The notes below the pieces were generated by a model. That model did no database searches and was not told where the DNA came from. It worked only from the letters and a program-made list of their open reading frames with translations. Position numbers and translations under genes: made by a program. A DNA stretch of 64,000 nt from Croceicoccus sp. Ery15 (GTDB lineage: Bacteria > Pseudomonadota > Alphaproteobacteria > Sphingomonadales > Sphingomonadaceae), in the NCBI RefSeq assembly GCF_020985305.1, contig NZ_CP087588.1, positions 2,282,501 to 2,346,500 of the forward strand, read 5' to 3'. This document shows positions 43,399-51,367 of this stretch, in pieces; the stretch's first letter is position 1, and each line of letters starts with the position of its first letter.

Positions 43399-44928
43399 AT
43401 GATCCGGACACCCCGCATCACCCATGCATTATCCGTAGACCGCCGAGGACTGATCAAAAGCGCAGGCTTTGCTGCTGCAGGCTTTGCCGCGTTCCCGCTT
43501 GCAGGATGCAAAGCGCAAGACGCATCGATGCTGGACAGCACTCCAGGGTCCAATCCGCTCGCTATACCGCCCTTGCAGAGTGGCGAGATAGAGCAGGGCA
43601 CGCGGGTTTTCCGCCTGTCTTTGACACCAGGCCAGAAGGAATTCGTCCCCGGTGTTGCTTCGTCCACCATCGGCATCGACGCACCCTATCTGGGACCGAC
43701 GCTGGAAATGCGCCGGGGCGAGCGGGTGCAGTTCCATATCGACAACAATCTGGCCGAAGGCGCTACGGTCCATTGGCATGGTTTCGAACTTCCTGCCGCA
43801 GCCGATGGCGGACCGCATCAGTTGATCCGTCCCGGTGAACGCTGGAGCCCCTCTTTCGAAGTTCGCCAGCGGGCCTCGCTCTACTGGTATCATTCGCACT
43901 TGGAGCGCAAAGCCGGGCCGCAGGTCTATGCCGGGCTCGCCGCGCCGATCTATGTTCGCGATGACGAGGAAGAGCGCCTCGACTTGCCGAGCGACTATGG
44001 CGTCGACGACATTCCGCTGATCGTGCAGGACCGCGTGATCGATGGGTTCGGCCGGTTGGTGTACCCGCTGAGCATGCACACGCGGATGATGGGCATGCGC
44101 GGGAACCGGATATTCGTCAACGGCACTGAGAATGCCGTGTTCGACGCACAGACAGGCCAATTACGGCTGCGCATCCTCAACGGATCGAACGCCCGCTTCT
44201 ACGATTTCTCGCTCGAAGGTGATCGTTCGATGCAACTGATCGCGAGCGATGGCGGCTTGCTCGATCGTCCGCACATCGTCCGCTCGGTCAGGCTCGCACC
44301 GGGGGAGCGCGCGCAGGTAATTATCGATCTCTCGGAAGGACGCCCGCTTCGCCTTCTTGCCAGCAGTCCCGAAATCGCCATGGGCATGATGGGCGGACGC
44401 GGAATGATGGGTCGCGGCAATAGCGACGATGCTTCCGGAGACGTGTTTCAAATCCTCGATATCAGGCCGGCAAGTTCGGCCCAGCGCATCAGGGTGCCGA
44501 CACAACTGGCATCGCTTGCGCCAACCGACCCGTCGTCAGCCGTCCGAACCCGGCGTTTCGTTCTCGACATGGGCATGATGGGCGGCGGAATGTCCATTAA
44601 CGGTGCTGCGATGGACATGAATGTGATCAACGAACGTGTGCCGGTCGGCCAATGGGAAATCTGGGAGATCGCCAACCCTTCGATGATGACCCATCCGTTT
44701 CATATCCATAATGTCCAGTTTCGTGTGATCGACCGCGATGGCCGAGCGCCCCCACCACTGGAAACCGGTTTGAAGGATACCGTTATCGTCAACCCGCGCG
44801 AGCAGGTTCGCCTTCTCCTGCGTTTTGAAGAACACACTGACCCAGGGCTGCCCTACATGTATCACTGCCACATTCTCGAACACGAGGATGCTGGCATGAT
44901 GGGGCAGTTCGTAGTCGTGCAGAGCTAG
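43399..44928 (+). CDS. Multicopper oxidase, CueO/laccase type
   Basis: 509 residues. The Tat-type signal (DRRGLIKSAGFAAAGFAAF) ends in a lipobox-like PLAGC (about 29-33). Copper ligands: VHWHGFELP, YWYHSHLE, MTHPFHIHNVQF and YHCHILEHEDAGMM, so type 1, 2 and 3 sites are complete. A Met-rich loop (MGMMGGRGMMGRG, about 330-342) resembles the Cu(I) substrate site of CueO. It oxidises Cu(I) in the periplasm. It follows cusF by 56 nt and is distinct from the CopA-type oxidase at 19143. Confidence 0.92.
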   Translation: MIRTPRITHALSVDRRGLIKSAGFAAAGFAAFPLAGCKAQDASMLDSTPGSNPLAIPPLQSGEIEQGTRVFRLSLTPGQKEFVPGVASSTIGIDAPYLGPTLEMRRGERVQFHIDNNLAEGATVHWHGFELPAAADGGPHQLIRPGERWSPSFEVRQRASLYWYHSHLERKAGPQVYAGLAAPIYVRDDEEERLDLPSDYGVDDIPLIVQDRVIDGFGRLVYPLSMHTRMMGMRGNRIFVNGTENAVFDAQTGQLRLRILNGSNARFYDFSLEGDRSMQLIASDGGLLDRPHIVRSVRLAPGERAQVIIDLSEGRPLRLLASSPEIAMGMMGGRGMMGRGNSDDASGDVFQILDIRPASSAQRIRVPTQLASLAPTDPSSAVRTRRFVLDMGMMGGGMSINGAAMDMNVINERVPVGQWEIWEIANPSMMTHPFHIHNVQFRVIDRDGRAPPPLETGLKDTVIVNPREQVRLLLRFEEHTDPGLPYMYHCHILEHEDAGMMGQFVVVQS

Positions 44929-44940
44929 GAAGGACAGGCG

Positions 44941-45159
44941 ATGAGCAAGGGCGAGAGCGTGATCGAGGGTACTGCGATCAACCCGGTATGCGGCATGAGC
45001 GTCGCGATCGAAGGAGCCGAGCACATCGCGACGCGTGAGGGCGCGAAACATTATTTCTGTTCGTCGCGCTGCCACGACCAGTTCATCAGCGATCCCGAGC
45101 TATATCTGTCGGGCGCGCATCCAGACGCCGTGGAGGATGTGCCCGAAGGCACAAACTAG
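44941..45159 (+). CDS. YHS-domain metal-binding protein
   Basis: 72 residues. The YHS/TRASH-like core is NPVCGMSVAIEGAEH, HYFCSSRCHDQFISDPELYL, with three Cys that would bind a metal ion. No signal peptide, so it is cytoplasmic. It starts 12 nt after the multicopper oxidase with GGAAGGA upstream, so it is likely last in the cus transcript. Small YHS proteins are thought to carry or buffer copper. Confidence 0.85.
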   Translation: MSKGESVIEGTAINPVCGMSVAIEGAEHIATREGAKHYFCSSRCHDQFISDPELYLSGAHPDAVEDVPEGTN

Positions 45160-45192
45160 ACCTGTCCCACGCATCCTGAACGCGTTACTAAG

Positions 45193-45699
45193 TCAATCAG
45201 GCTCGACGTGCGCGAAGCGGACGAGAAGGATGGTTAGCGCGGGCACGATCGTCCACATCGCGATTGGTATCAGCGCCAGGCCCGTCACTGGCTCGTGCGG
45301 CATCAACTCGCTGTAGCGCCAGCTCAGGAAACTGTTTGCCGGAAGCGATGTGGCGATCATTTCGACGGCGATTGCGACGACGAGCCCGAAGCCGAAATAG
45401 ATCGCATAGGGTAGTTTGTCTGACTGCCAGGGCCACGCATGCCCGCCGCGCAGTGCAGCAAGGCTATAAGCTGTGAGCAGGATCACGCCATCGCCCAGGC
45501 TTGCGATGCCGCAGCGAATGGTCTGCTCATAAGTCTCGAGATTGCCCGGCTTGAAAAACGGCATCTGGAAGATCTCCCAGACGAACGCGATCAGGCTCCC
45601 GCAAAAAAAGATCAGCCAATGGGTTCTGGTCATTCTGCAGGCACGCCCGAATAGTCTGCGCCAGCAAATAGCAAGCGGCCGGATTTCCATTTCCTGCAT
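45193..45699 (-). CDS. Integral membrane protein of unknown function
   Basis: 168 residues (ATG 45699; ATG 45633 would remove 22 residues and start MTRTHW just before the first helix). Four hydrophobic helices (about 26-46, 66-86, 97-117 and 138-160). No metal-ligand cluster or enzyme motif. Convergent with the YHS gene and 27 nt after the gene at 45727 on the same strand, with which it may be co-transcribed. I do not recognise a named family. Confidence 0.6.
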   Translation of the reverse strand: MQEMEIRPLAICWRRLFGRACRMTRTHWLIFFCGSLIAFVWEIFQMPFFKPGNLETYEQTIRCGIASLGDGVILLTAYSLAALRGGHAWPWQSDKLPYAIYFGFGLVVAIAVEMIATSLPANSFLSWRYSELMPHEPVTGLALIPIAMWTIVPALTILLVRFAHVEPD

Positions 45700-45726
45700 A
45701 GCGCCTTCGCTGCCCCAAAGCCTGGA

Positions 45727-46014
45727 TCAGTCATGGTTTTCGCGGCCCTCCGCCTTGGCCATGCGAGCAGCGCGTTCGAGAAACTTCCGCATGTCACCTG
45801 CTGCCAGTTCGGTAAGCGGATGCCGGCTCGCCTCGGGGCGCGGTTCGATCATGTCCGCACGCTTTCTGATCTGGTCGATCTGTTCATCGCTGGCCCCGGA
45901 CAAAAGGCCAAGAACTATGTTCTCGAGAGTAATGAGGCGAATGCGCATTTGCACCAGCTCGGCATGATCGGGCTCCGGAATATCCCAGCTGCCGTCCTCA
46001 TTGACCGTGCTCAT
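45727..46014 (-). CDS. Small acidic protein, paralogue A of an unknown pair
   Basis: 95 residues, no signal peptide, helical. The core QMRIRLITLENIVLGLLSGA followed by ASDEQIDQIRKRADMI and PRPEASRHPLT matches the protein at 47703-48041 almost line for line. No known domain recognised. It lies just upstream of the membrane protein gene at 45193. The heptad-like LITLENIVLGLL suggests a short coiled coil or dimer helix. Function unknown. Confidence 0.65.
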   Translation of the reverse strand: MSTVNEDGSWDIPEPDHAELVQMRIRLITLENIVLGLLSGASDEQIDQIRKRADMIEPRPEASRHPLTELAAGDMRKFLERAARMAKAEGRENHD

Positions 46015-46159
46015 GACTGCTTCTCCGACGGCTCTATTGGCACCATGATATTCCCCATTCGACTTTATCGACCTCTCTCAAAAAGGGTGGCCGAAAAACA
46101 GCATCGCTGCAACCGGCCGTGCTACGGCCTACCCGCCCCACCGCTTCTGCGAATTGTTT

Positions 46160-46185
46160 GAGGGGAAGGGCCGTCTGCTGCGTAT
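46160..46185 (+). promoter_or_regulatory. ECF-type promoter for the secreted protein at 46239
   Basis: TTTGAGGGGAA, 13 nt, CGTAT; the -10 box ends 53 nt before ATG 46239. Same boxes and spacing as the three sites around the CnrYXH-like genes 24 kb away. Confidence 0.6.
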
Positions 46186-46238
46186 AGACAATGAATGCAC
46201 ATGGCATTCACCGCAAAACCGACTAAGGGAATTCGACA

Positions 46239-46628
46239 ATGAGACGCACAGTTCTTGCTTTCGCGCTCGCCACCGGCCTGACAGCCACTCCGGCATTGGC
46301 CCAGCAACAGCACGACCACGGAGCGAAAGCTACTGCACAGCAGCAGGGTCAGGCGGGCCACATGATGCAGGATTCGGAGGCCATGACGGCCCATCGCGCG
46401 AAGATGGATGAAATGCGCGCGCTTATGCAGCAGGCGCGCGCGACAAGCGATCCTGCCGAACGCCAGAGGCTGATGGCCGAACATCGTGCAAAAATGCAGG
46501 AGCACATGTCGGGCATGATGCAGGGCGGCAATGCCGATATGATGGCGGCCTGTCACCAGCGCATGATGATGATGCACGATATGATGGAGCAGATGGCTGC
46601 CCGTCAGGACTTGGCGCAAGACGACTAG
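46239..46628 (+). CDS. Secreted Met/His-rich protein
   Basis: 129 residues. A signal peptide (about 1-21, ending LAQ) is followed by a helical, charged chain rich in Met, His and Gln: GHMMQDSEAMTAHRAKMDEM, EHMSGMMQGGNADMMAACHQ, MMMMHDMMEQM. It looks like a periplasmic copper-binding or Spy-like chaperone with no firm family. The ATG is preceded by GGGAATTCGACA, a modest RBS. It has its own sigma-type promoter. Confidence 0.72.
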   Translation: MRRTVLAFALATGLTATPALAQQQHDHGAKATAQQQGQAGHMMQDSEAMTAHRAKMDEMRALMQQARATSDPAERQRLMAEHRAKMQEHMSGMMQGGNADMMAACHQRMMMMHDMMEQMAARQDLAQDD

Positions 46629-46729
46629 CAAGTGGTGGTCCGGGCGAACGTTGCGATCATATTCGGTTCAAACCGTATCGGTCTCTGATTTGGCGGGGAT
46701 AGCGCACGCAGGTTCATCGCTGGAATGGA

Positions 46730-46921
46730 ATGCTGTTCGCCGGGCTCGGTCTGGCGATGGCCTATCTGGCGAGCCGGGCCTCCGATAGCCGGACTCCGCT
46801 TCGTACCGCAATCTTGATCATGGCGGCTCTCGACTTGTTCAGGAAGTTCTGGGCCGCGAACTTGAGCCTGGCCCAGACCACCTTGGTATCTCTTGGCTTT
46901 GAAGGATTGAATGATGCGTAG
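46730..46921 (+). CDS. Small membrane protein (uncertain)
   Basis: 63 residues, one or two hydrophobic stretches (about 1-14 and 24-36). The RBS is weak. Its end overlaps the start of the lipoprotein at 46911 by 11 nt, which mildly supports translation. No family recognised; this may not be a gene. Confidence 0.35.
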   Translation: MLFAGLGLAMAYLASRASDSRTPLRTAILIMAALDLFRKFWAANLSLAQTTLVSLGFEGLNDA

Positions 46922-47300
46922 ATCGAACTGGAGCGCGGTTGTCGCCCCTCTTGCTGCGGCGACACTGGCGATGGGGCTCGCCGCCTGTGATCAGACGCAG
47001 GATACAACAACTGAAGCGGATGCCTTGCCGCTGTATACAGCTCCACCGACCAAGAGCACGGTCCCGGGCGAAGGCGAGAAAGACAACGCTGCTTCTGCCG
47101 CTAGAGAGGCCAATTCGAACCGGTCGGCTCAAGCTTCTCCTGCCGGGAGGCAACCAGACCGACCGGCAACCGCTCCGATGGGAGCGCCATCGCCTGCGAC
47201 CGCACGCGCGCCGACGGATGCCCAGCCAACACAGGCACCCGATCCGCATGAGGGTCACGATATGCCATCGATGTCGGACCACGACATGGACGGGATGTGA
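46911..47300 (+). CDS. Small Pro/Ala-rich lipoprotein with His/Met tail
   Basis: 129 residues. The signal ends in MGLAAC (lipobox, about Cys26). The mature chain is low complexity, rich in Thr, Pro and Ala, and ends in PHEGHDMPSMSDHDMDGM, a likely metal-binding tail. Such a flexible tether with a metal-binding end could pick up copper in the periplasm. ATG 46911 or 46914. No folded domain is seen. Confidence 0.6.
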   Translation: MMRRSNWSAVVAPLAAATLAMGLAACDQTQDTTTEADALPLYTAPPTKSTVPGEGEKDNAASAAREANSNRSAQASPAGRQPDRPATAPMGAPSPATARAPTDAQPTQAPDPHEGHDMPSMSDHDMDGM

Positions 47301-47702
47301 GCGAGCATGGTCCCGTTTCAGAGAGTATGGACCGTCACAGGGGTCTCGTGATGCCCATAATCCGCCTCGAAGCTTTCATCACACGTTCCGGCATGCCGAT
47401 GCCCGCTCGATGTATCGATTTTCAAGAAAGGCGAGCGTTCAGGTGAAGGGAACAACCGAGCCCGTTTCCCGGCCGGTTGTCGTCTCTTCACCAATAGAAT
47501 GGCGGCCCCGTCTCCCCCCGAGCCCTGCGGGTCGCAGGTATCCCGGGGCCGTTCAGGAACCCCGCGCTTGACCCAACCCTAGGCGCGGGGTTCCGCTTTT
47601 CTGGTACACTGGGTCTCGAGCGCTGGTTTCGACTCGTTTTGGCGAAAAGGCTGCAGTGCCTTGCGGGCTTGGACACCACTGTCTCTGGAAGGAGGACTTG
47701 TT
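47301..47702. other. Gene-free stretch with a strong hairpin
   Basis: 402 nt without a supportable gene. It contains the terminator-like hairpin at 47556-47600 and, at the end, the RBS AAGGAGG for the gene starting at 47703. Confidence 0.5.
47556..47600 (+). terminator. Rho-independent terminator
   Basis: GGAACCCCGCGC pairs perfectly with GCGCGGGGTTCC (12-bp stem, 15-nt loop), followed by GCTTTT. It lies 256 nt after the lipoprotein gene and upstream of the gene at 47703. Confidence 0.72.
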
Positions 47703-48041
47703 GTGACTAGAAGAATGAAGGACACAGCGCTGTCCCGCTGGGAAGACGAAGGCGGAGCATTGCCATGCGGCCCCCAGGAAGCGCTCGCCGCTGCTTGCGA
47801 GGAAGAGGATATTCCCGCACTTTCGGATACCGAGCTGACCCAGCTGCGTATTCGGGTGATCGCTCTTGAAAACATTGTGCTCAGTCTGCTGTCGAAGGCA
47901 AGCGATGCGCAGCTTGAGCAGGTCGCTGCCATGGCCGACCTTATCACGCCGCGACCGGACGCCACGCAGCATCCCCTGACGATCCACGCAGCAACCCAGA
48001 TGAACCAGCTGGTGGAGCGCGCTGGGCATTTTCGTTCCTGA
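47703..48041 (+). CDS. Small acidic protein, paralogue B of an unknown pair
   Basis: 112 residues from GTG 47703, chosen because AGGAGG lies 7 nt upstream; earlier starts lack an RBS. The core QLRIRVIALENIVLSLLSKA, ASDAQLEQVAAMADLI, PRPDATQHPLTIHAATQM parallels paralogue A (45727-46014), with an extra acidic N-terminus of about 40 residues. No signal peptide or known domain. Two copies about 1.7 kb apart in the same metal region imply a conserved role, not yet known to me. Confidence 0.65.
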   Translation: MTRRMKDTALSRWEDEGGALPCGPQEALAAACEEEDIPALSDTELTQLRIRVIALENIVLSLLSKASDAQLEQVAAMADLITPRPDATQHPLTIHAATQMNQLVERAGHFRS

Positions 48042-48242
48042 GCCAAACTGGAACTCTCTGCGTCGAATAATTTCTCGGCAGGTCATGGCTAGATGTGTTG
48101 GTATGCCAGACCATACACTTGGCGCATTCGAATGCTGGAACGGCACTGAGTTCTGCGTTCGAGCGAATTTGGCGACCCGAAGCCTGCGCAGACCGAGGAT
48201 ACTGCCTAAATTGCCAAGCCGTTCGAGAGGAGTATTCCCGCT

Positions 48243-48968
48243 TTGAAGAAAACCGAGACCGAATGGACCGGCGAGATAATGCTTGGTGTAGGCTGGGCTC
48301 TGCTGGATGCACAGGTTGGCGACAACCGGCCCCACAGGCACGTGGCGCATCAAGTGAGTCTGGCGCTTGCAGGGACAGTCAGCGTCATTGGCACTGCTAC
48401 GATGGATCTCGCAGAAGGTGCCGCAGTACTGGTGCCGGCGGGATTCGAGCATAGCCTACAGCCATCGGGGGCCGCCCTCCGCTCGCTGTATGTCGATCCA
48501 ACCTTCCGCGGGGTACGCGACCTCGACCGGCTTACCGGCTTAATGACGCTGACGGCGGTTGAATCGAACTCTTTGGCAGTCATCCGATCTAGTCAGGATG
48601 CTCAACTTTGGATTGAAACCTTTCTGCGCAAAGGAGCCGTAACGCGGATTGATCACCGGCTTGGGCCAATTCTCGATAATCTGGACCCTGGTACTTCCCC
48701 GGCCGAGTTGGCGCGCATCTTGGGAATTTCGACAACCCGTTTGCGCGAAATCTCTGTTCGTGATTTTGGAGTGCCGACGACCAAGCTTTTGCAGTGGCTC
48801 CAAGTCCAAAAAGCGATCGAGGCCTTCGATCTCTCGCACAATCTGGCCGAAGCAGCGGCGGCCGGAGGGTTTTCCGACCAGGCGCATTTTACGCGCCGCC
48901 TTGTTGAGTGGTTTGGTGTGACACCGTCGCGCGGCCTCGCAAGGCTCAAGATAACGACATTTCGCTGA
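48243..48968 (+). CDS. AraC-family regulator with cupin sensor domain
   Basis: 241 residues from TTG 48243 (GAGAGGAG upstream). The N-terminal cupin (about 10-90) has RPHRHVAHQVSLALAGTVSV and GAAVLVPAGFEHSLQP, the His-rich barrel of AraC ligand domains. The C-terminus has two helix-turn-helix units: SPAELARILGISTTRLREIS and NLAEAAAAGGFSDQAHFTRR, ending FGVTPSRGLAR. The inducer is unknown. It probably regulates the desaturase-family gene that follows. Confidence 0.83.
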   Translation: MKKTETEWTGEIMLGVGWALLDAQVGDNRPHRHVAHQVSLALAGTVSVIGTATMDLAEGAAVLVPAGFEHSLQPSGAALRSLYVDPTFRGVRDLDRLTGLMTLTAVESNSLAVIRSSQDAQLWIETFLRKGAVTRIDHRLGPILDNLDPGTSPAELARILGISTTRLREISVRDFGVPTTKLLQWLQVQKAIEAFDLSHNLAEAAAAGGFSDQAHFTRRLVEWFGVTPSRGLARLKITTFR

Positions 48969-49042
48969 TGATCTCAGCGAAACATTCAATACTGCGCACG
49001 CTTAGCCAGCGTAACTCACCATCAGACCTGATGGAGTTCTGC

Positions 49043-49927
49043 ATGGCAATTTTTCGATCCCTGTACGCACCTTTGTATTTCCTGGTTTTTCTAGGCAGCG
49101 CCACATTGATCATATCGAATGGTGTGTCACGGGGCTGGTTGATCCCTCTGTTTTTCGGTTCGGTTGCAGTGTCCCTGCTCGCAGAGCGTATCGCGCCGTT
49201 CGATGATCGCTGGAACTCGAGCCATGGCGACTCGCGGCGAGATATAGCTCATGCGTTCGTGAACGAAGGGTCGATCCTCATCTTGGTTCTCTTGTTGCCC
49301 ATTATCGCGAGCTTCGTTCCGTGGCCTTCGGTTTGGCCGGATGCATGGCCGTTCTGGACGCAGGTTGTGCTCGCTATCATCATTCTCGATGTTGGCATTA
49401 CGCTCACGCATTATGCCAGTCATCGAAACGCGCTGTTGTGGCGGTTCCACGCGGTCCACCATTCCGTCCGCCGGATGTACGGTTTCAATGGTCTTCTGAA
49501 ACACCCCGTCCACCAGTTGATCGAGATTTCAGTCGGCGCTCTGCCATGGTTGCTTTTGGGTATCCCCACCGACGTCGCCGTTGTCGGGACGTTTGCGGTC
49601 GTGATCCAGCTGCAACTTCAGCACTCCAATGTCGATATGCGGATCGGGCTGCTCAGATATCTCTGGGCCGTTGCACCGGTGCACCGCCACCATCACCTCG
49701 CCTCCGAAACCGAGGGCAATGTCAATTTCGGCCTCTTTTTCACCATTTGGGACCTGCTTCTTGGCACGGGCAAGTTTGTCTCGAGCGCGCATATAAGATC
49801 CGGAACCGTCGGCCTCGCTGGTGTGGAATCTTATCCCGAGACGTATCTGGCTCAGCTAACCGAACCGTTTAGAACGCGGCAGCCCTCACCCGAGACTGGC
49901 CCGGTACGAAACGAAGGGCAAGCGTGA
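49043..49927 (+). CDS. Fatty-acid hydroxylase / sterol-desaturase family membrane protein
   Basis: 294 residues from ATG 49043 (GGAG 6 nt upstream); longer starts reach into the regulator gene. Four or five membrane helices carry the di-iron His boxes of the family: HYASHR, HAVHHS, and VHRHHHLASE. The enzyme would use O2 to hydroxylate or desaturate a lipid. Stop overlaps the following methyltransferase start by ATGA. The substrate is not readable; carotenoid or sterol-like lipids are possible. Confidence 0.83.
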   Translation: MAIFRSLYAPLYFLVFLGSATLIISNGVSRGWLIPLFFGSVAVSLLAERIAPFDDRWNSSHGDSRRDIAHAFVNEGSILILVLLLPIIASFVPWPSVWPDAWPFWTQVVLAIIILDVGITLTHYASHRNALLWRFHAVHHSVRRMYGFNGLLKHPVHQLIEISVGALPWLLLGIPTDVAVVGTFAVVIQLQLQHSNVDMRIGLLRYLWAVAPVHRHHHLASETEGNVNFGLFFTIWDLLLGTGKFVSSAHIRSGTVGLAGVESYPETYLAQLTEPFRTRQPSPETGPVRNEGQA

Positions 49928-50528
49928 TGGCCGAGCAGACAAACTACACGCCGCCTGCGGGTTACAGCTTCCTGACGCCACTTTACGACATTGGTGTCCG
50001 GCTCACGACCCGCGAGGCCAAATGGCGCAAGACACTTGTCGGGCTCATCGCGCCGAACGACAACGATGTTCTACTCGATGTCGGAGCCGGAACGGGCAGT
50101 CTCTCGCTGCTCATAGCGCCGGCGATGCGGCGATCACCTATTTGGGGATCGATCCGGACGGCGATGCTATCGAGATCGCTCGCGCGAAAGCGCGGCGCGC
50201 GGGCATAGACGTCGAATTCAGGCGCGCGATGATGTCCGCAGATGCGGTCGCGGCCTGGCCTACACCGAGTATCGCAACGCTTTGCCTTGTTCTCCATCAG
50301 GTGCGCCTCGACGAGAAGATGCGGCTTCTAAGCGAGATCCATTCCGTGCTCGAACCGGGCGGTCGCCTGTTCGTTGCGGACTATGGAGAGCAAACCTCGT
50401 GGATCATGCGTAAGCTTTTCAGGGCAACGATTCAGCAGCTGGATGGAATTGCAGATACGCAGCCGAATGCGGATGTCAACGGCGGCGTAAAAGTCGTCCA
50501 TTGGGCGGAGCAAAACCAGGCCACTTGA
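49924..50528 (+). pseudogene. SAM-dependent methyltransferase, frameshifted and cut by IS21
   Basis: Paralogue of the methyltransferase at 23114. The first frame gives LTPLYDIGVRLTTREAKWRK and VLLDVGAGTGSLSLLIA (motif I), then shifts near 50115-50125 to another frame that continues AGDAAITYLGIDPDGDAIEI, PSIATLCLVLHQVRLDEK and MRKLFRATIQQLDG, IADTQPNAD. Native sequence ends at 50473 where IS21 begins. Two independent lesions make it inactive. Start overlaps the desaturase-family gene. Confidence 0.87.
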
Positions 50529-50599
50529 TCCGGGTGTTGGCGAGCGCCGGGAGGGCGTAGCCCGAGCGGGGGTCGCCAACACCCGGATTGCCGTTTCTG

Positions 50600-51367
50600 T
50601 CAGGGGTTGGGACGTGCTTTGCGTGCCTGGCTCTGGGCCAGGCGATAGCTCTCGCCGTTCATCTCGAGGATGCTGACGTGGTGGGTGAGCCGGTCGAGGA
50701 GCGCGCCTGTCAGGCGCTCGGAACCGAACGTCTCGGTCCATTCGTCGAACGGCAGGTTGCTGGTGATCAGCGTCGAGCCGCGTTCGTAGCGCTGTGAGAT
50801 CAGCTCGAACAGCAGTTCCGCGCCGGTTTTGGAGAGGGGCACGAACCCCAGCTCATCGATGATGAGAAGCTTATAGCCGGTCATCTGCTTGTGTAAGCGC
50901 AGTAGGCGGCGTTCGTCGCGTGCCTCCATCATCTCGCTGACCAGCGCGGAAGCAGTGATGAACCCGACCGTCAGGCCCTTCTGGCAGGCCGCCAGGCCAA
51001 GACCGATCGCGACATGGGTCTTGCCGGTCCCCGACGGGCCAAGGGCGATGACGTTCTCGCGACGGGTAATCCAGTCACAACGCGCCAGTTCGAGCACCTG
51101 CATCTTGTTGAGCTTCGGAATGGCGGCAAAGTCGAAGCTGTCGAGGCTCTTGGCGGCCGGGAACCGCGCGGCCTTGATCCGGCGCTCGACCATCCGGCGT
51201 TCCCGGTCGATCAGTTCCAGTTCGACAAGCCGAGCAAGGTAGCGGACATGATCTACGCCCTCTGCTGCGCATTGCCGGGCCAGCTTGTCATGCTCGCGCA
51301 GGAAGGTTGGCAGCTTGAGCGTCTTGAGGTGGCTGGCGAGCAGCAGTTCGGGAGCTTGGCTGCTCAT
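50600..51367 (-). CDS. istB: IS21 helper ATPase IstB (copy 2)
   Basis: 255 residues, same sequence as the copy at 10300-11067. Walker A GPSGTGKTH and Walker B LLIIDELGF are present. Start overlaps the istA stop. Intact. Confidence 0.93.
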   Translation of the reverse strand: MSSQAPELLLASHLKTLKLPTFLREHDKLARQCAAEGVDHVRYLARLVELELIDRERRMVERRIKAARFPAAKSLDSFDFAAIPKLNKMQVLELARCDWITRRENVIALGPSGTGKTHVAIGLGLAACQKGLTVGFITASALVSEMMEARDERRLLRLHKQMTGYKLLIIDELGFVPLSKTGAELLFELISQRYERGSTLITSNLPFDEWTETFGSERLTGALLDRLTHHVSILEMNGESYRLAQSQARKARPNP

